Source: Microthyrium microscopicum (lineage: Eukaryota > Ascomycota > Dothideomycetes > Microthyriales > Microthyriaceae). Taken from it: a stretch of DNA of 64,000 nucleotides. The notes beneath the pieces are model-generated. The model made no database searches and had not been told where the DNA came from. It saw only the letters and a list, made by a program, of their open reading frames with translations. This document shows, piece by piece, positions 60,819-64,000 of this stretch; within the stretch, counting starts at the first letter, position 1, and each line of letters opens with the position of its first letter. The stretch covers positions 2,595,249 through 2,659,248 of the forward strand of contig MU004231.1 in the NCBI GenBank assembly GCA_010405405.1, in the 5' to 3' direction. A program made the position numbers and the translations under genes.

Positions 60819-60949
60819 GAGACTTATTTTATATATTATTTTAAGTTATTTTATATATTTATAACTTAGTAGTTTTTTTATATACTTATTATCTAGTACT
60901 ATTTTTAAGTTACTTTAGGTTAATTTATTATAATATACGTATAAGAGGG

Positions 60950-63900
60950 TTAATTTAAGTTCTAATTAGTAAGAAAACTATAAAGTAACTATCTCTCTTC
61001 TTTAAAAGCTTATCTTAAGTCTTTTAAGTCTTCTTTAACCTTCCTAGTTATCTTTTTAGTCTTATAGGATTAAGATCTATTAATCTATTTATAATATTGT
61101 TTAGATATATTATTTTATATTTAACTACTTTTCTAATTATACTTATTATTAGTATAATACTTTTCTTAGCTAACTTTACGTAATAGTACTTTAAAGTAGT
61201 TAAAGAAAAATTAACTATAGGCTCTTAGGTTAATTCTAACTCTAAGTAATCTTTCTATTTTATAAGGTAATAGTATTTACCTCTTTTATTTACTATATAC
61301 TTTATTATTCTCTTTATATTATATATATTTAAGTCTTCTAAGTTTAAAGAATCTTATAGTAATATAGACTTCTATAAAAAGTAAGGATTTAGCTTATATA
61401 GCTCTAATAGGAAGATATAAAATATATTATAAACTTATATATTTTTTAAGAGGTTAAGCTAGTAAGTATTAATATTTATAACCTTTATAATCTTAAAGAG
61501 GCCTATATACTTAATATTAAGCTTCTTCTTAATATAAGTAGTCTAAATATTCTTTATATTAAGTAGGACTTAGTTACTAATATTTAAATAAATATCTTTC
61601 TTTTCTTTATTATACTAGTTAGCTTAATATAATTATACTTTAGCTAATTTATTCCTTATTACGTATTATAAAGATAAGATATAGTTTACTATCTCTTTAG
61701 TATTAGGTATAATACTTTTTAATAGCGTTTTAGCTAATTTAGAGGTATAGAAGTTCCTTTTAGTATATATAATAAAAGAAGTAACCCTAGTTAATAAGTA
61801 AATACTATTATTATAGTTAAACTTAGCTAAACTAAGCTATCTTGCTTAATTGTCCTATTCTTAATACTTATAAATTTATAAGTAATACTTAATCTCCTAG
61901 TTTAAGCGCTTTATTTAATTATTAATTTATAAGTAGAATATTATTAAGAGCTTTCTAAGGATAGAAAGGTAATAAAGAAATATTTTTTAGTACTTAAAAA
62001 TAAAGAGAGGTCCTTAATTAGATATAATAATATAAGGTACGCTATATAGGTATATAATCTTTTATAAAAAGATCTTAGTAAAGTCTTTTACGTCTATATT
62101 TTTTCTTATTAAGATATAGTAAGCTATTTTAGTTAATTTATTAATAACTACTATAATAGAGTTATAGGTTTAACTATTATAAATACTTAAGAGTAAATCT
62201 ATAATAAAATCTATAATAATATTCTCTTATAGCGCTTTTAAGACTAGTAAGGCTATTAGTAATCTTTTTTAAGCTTATCTAATAGATTTATTATATTAGT
62301 AATTAAGGTAAGCTTTATAATAGTCCTTAACGTTCTTCTAGATATAGTTCTAAGTATAGTAGCGCTTAATCTTTTTAAGTATTTTCTTTAACTTCTTATA
62401 ACTACCTTCTATAGCGTCGTTATAGAATCTTTATAGGATTTTCTTCTTTTATAACTCTTCTTTAATAAAAATAAGATTTCTACTTATCTATTTAGCTTTA
62501 TCTAAGTTATTCTTAGCTAGAGGAGGTTTATTAATAGCTAAAATTTTACTAGAGCTTATTTTTAGATACTTCTAAGTCTTAGTAAGCTTATCTTAATTTT
62601 TCTTAAGTTAGTTTATAGTAAGATATTACGTATTAATATTAATATATATAATAATAAAGTTTATAAGTTTAATAGCGTTAGTTTTAGCTATAAGAACGTT
62701 ATTAAGCTATAACTTATTATAGAGTAGGTTAAGTAATACTTCTATAGTCTTTTTCTATTCTTTTTAGCTTTTTTTAATATAGTTTAGACGTCTTAAGGAT
62801 CTATTAGCTAGATTTATTTTGCCTAGATAGTACTTAATATTAAAATTATATTCTAAAAGTAAATCTACTTATCTTATATATATTAATAATATTTTTAGTA
62901 TTATTTTAAGTAATTTAAGGTTTATATAGTCTATTAAGACCTAAAATTAGTCTAGTAAGCCTTATAAGTACTTTCTAAATACTTTTAAGGAATCTATAAT
63001 TACTAAGAACTTCTATTATAAAGTCCTATAGTAGCTCTCTAGTAAAGATAATTTCTAAGAATAAAATATAATAAGTTTCTATAGGCTATTCTAGCCTTTA
63101 TTACGCTATCTTTAGCTTAATATCTTATAAATTACCTTTCTAGAGGTATTAGTTTCTAACTATATAAGAAGTATAGAGTTAAAATAGGCTAAAATTAGTA
63201 TATTTATAAAAGAATTCTTTAGTTTATTAAAAGAATCTAAGGCGTCTAGTAGTAATTTAATATTTATAGATTCTTTTTACTATAGCTTTAAGCCTTTTAG
63301 AGCTTAACCTAATTCTTTCTAAGTTAAAGTATTTAGTAGTATAGTAATATAGAAGAATCTAATAATAAATTAATAATAATAGTTTATAAAGCTAATAAAT
63401 TTTTTTACTTAGTATATATTATATAATTTTAGCTAATTTAGATATATATTAACTTATAACTAATTTATAGTAGTATTATTTAGAGTTATAATATAACTTA
63501 GATATTTTATACTACTAGTATAAAACTTATACTTAAATAGTTTTATGTATAGATAGTACTTTATAAGTTATTATAAGACTTCTTAGACGTCTTTAATATA
63601 TTACTTCTTAGTTTTAGAGTAAATAAGGATATTATTAAGGTAAATAATATATATTATGTCTATTAAGCCTCTTAATACTTAATTAATATATACTTAGAAA
63701 ACTATAAGAGTATTTATAAGTCTAAATAGGACTACTATATACTTAAATATTCTATATTTAGTCTTAAATATAGTCTTCTACTTATTATTATCTTTAATAC
63801 GTAAATAGTAGTAAGCTTTATATAAGTTAAGGCTAGTAAAGAACTTAGCACTTTAAAATTTATTTAAAGACTTTTTAATAAGAGATAATATATACTAATT

Positions 63901-64000
63901 CTTAATAATAATATTGTTTAGGCCTTAGTAGTCTATATAAAGTTATAATATTTTATCTTTCTTCTTTATAAAGAGAATAGAAGCTTTAGTAAGGAATCTT
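60950..64000 (-). mobile_element. Ty3/Gypsy-type LTR retrotransposon fossil, cut by the window edge
   Basis: Heavily RIP-mutated tract. On the minus strand the far right end (about 63.8-64.0 kb) still recalls the reverse-transcriptase part of a Ty3/Gypsy polyprotein. The polymerase and then the integrase region would follow leftwards, down to somewhere near 61 kb. The element is broken throughout, by far too many changes to count by eye, and its 5' half lies beyond the window. I could not define its long terminal repeats. Age: old enough for RIP to be near saturation. Confidence 0.5.

Larger units (their letters stand above)
52950..60950. mobile_element. RIP-ruined repeat tract, gene-free
   Basis: About 8 kb of extreme A/T content. 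CpA and TpG are nearly eliminated, TpA dominates, and isolated CpG survive. No open frame of useful length exists. It most likely represents several superposed, thoroughly degraded mobile elements whose families I cannot resolve by eye. A pair of related ~60-bp sequences in direct orientation (58602 and 60758) may mark the ends of one of them. Confidence 0.6.

Noticed and set aside
58600-60820. A complete LTR element between the two 60-bp direct repeats
   Set aside because: The repeats are low complexity and nothing between them could be tied to a retroelement with confidence.

Overview
The window is a piece of nuclear chromosome from a filamentous ascomycete (Pezizomycotina). The evidence is short spliceosomal introns of about 40-120 bp with GTANGT-like donors, CTRAC-like branch sites and YAG acceptors. 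Others are fungal-specific families (Zn2Cys6 regulator, RTA1-like protein, PIR-like wall protein, CYP51, Bem1) and long A/T-rich tracts with the signature of repeat-induced point mutation (RIP): CpA/TpG almost gone, TpA in great excess, CpG still present. I cannot name the species or even the class with confidence.

Layout. From 1 to about 35.5 kb the DNA is ordinary and gene-bearing, mostly conserved housekeeping genes: CENP-X/Mhf2 (-), a PIR-like GPI wall protein (+), a Cyp40/Cpr6 cyclophilin (+), a short catalase-like haem protein (+) and the dynactin actin Arp1 (+). Next come a Par32-like GRGGAGN-repeat protein (+), a cytochrome P450 (-), the elongation factor Spt6 (+), a Cdc4-type myosin light chain (-) and the polarity scaffold Bem1 (-). 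The stretch ends with a METTL13/EEF1AKMT4-like methyltransferase (+), a secreted cysteine- and proline-rich protein (+) and Thp3/SAC3-GANP (-). Between 36.0 and 43.4 kb lies an accessory-looking island: a RIP-degraded tract (about 36.37-38.93 kb), a divergent CYP51 sterol 14-alpha-demethylase, and a P450 relic. From 43.4 to 52.7 kb there are the Nedd4-type ubiquitin ligase HulA/Rsp5 (-), an RTA1-like membrane protein (+) and a Zn2Cys6 transcription factor (-). From about 52.95 kb to the end is an 11-kb gene-free RIP-ruined arm. At its right edge, on the minus strand, are recognisable remains of a Ty3/Gypsy-type element.

The least routine observation is a family of four ~194-bp inverted-repeat elements (MITE-like) that I find by eye at 16.69, 36.01, 40.81 and 41.16 kb. 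Three of them flank the RIP tract plus CYP51 island. The CYP51 carries several differences at positions linked to azole response in other fungi. It sits only about 150 bp downstream of RIP-ruined DNA and lies in the same 14-kb stretch as an RTA1-like gene and a regulator. I infer, but cannot show, that this is an accessory sterol/azole-related locus. I found no rRNA or tRNA gene and no CRISPR array.
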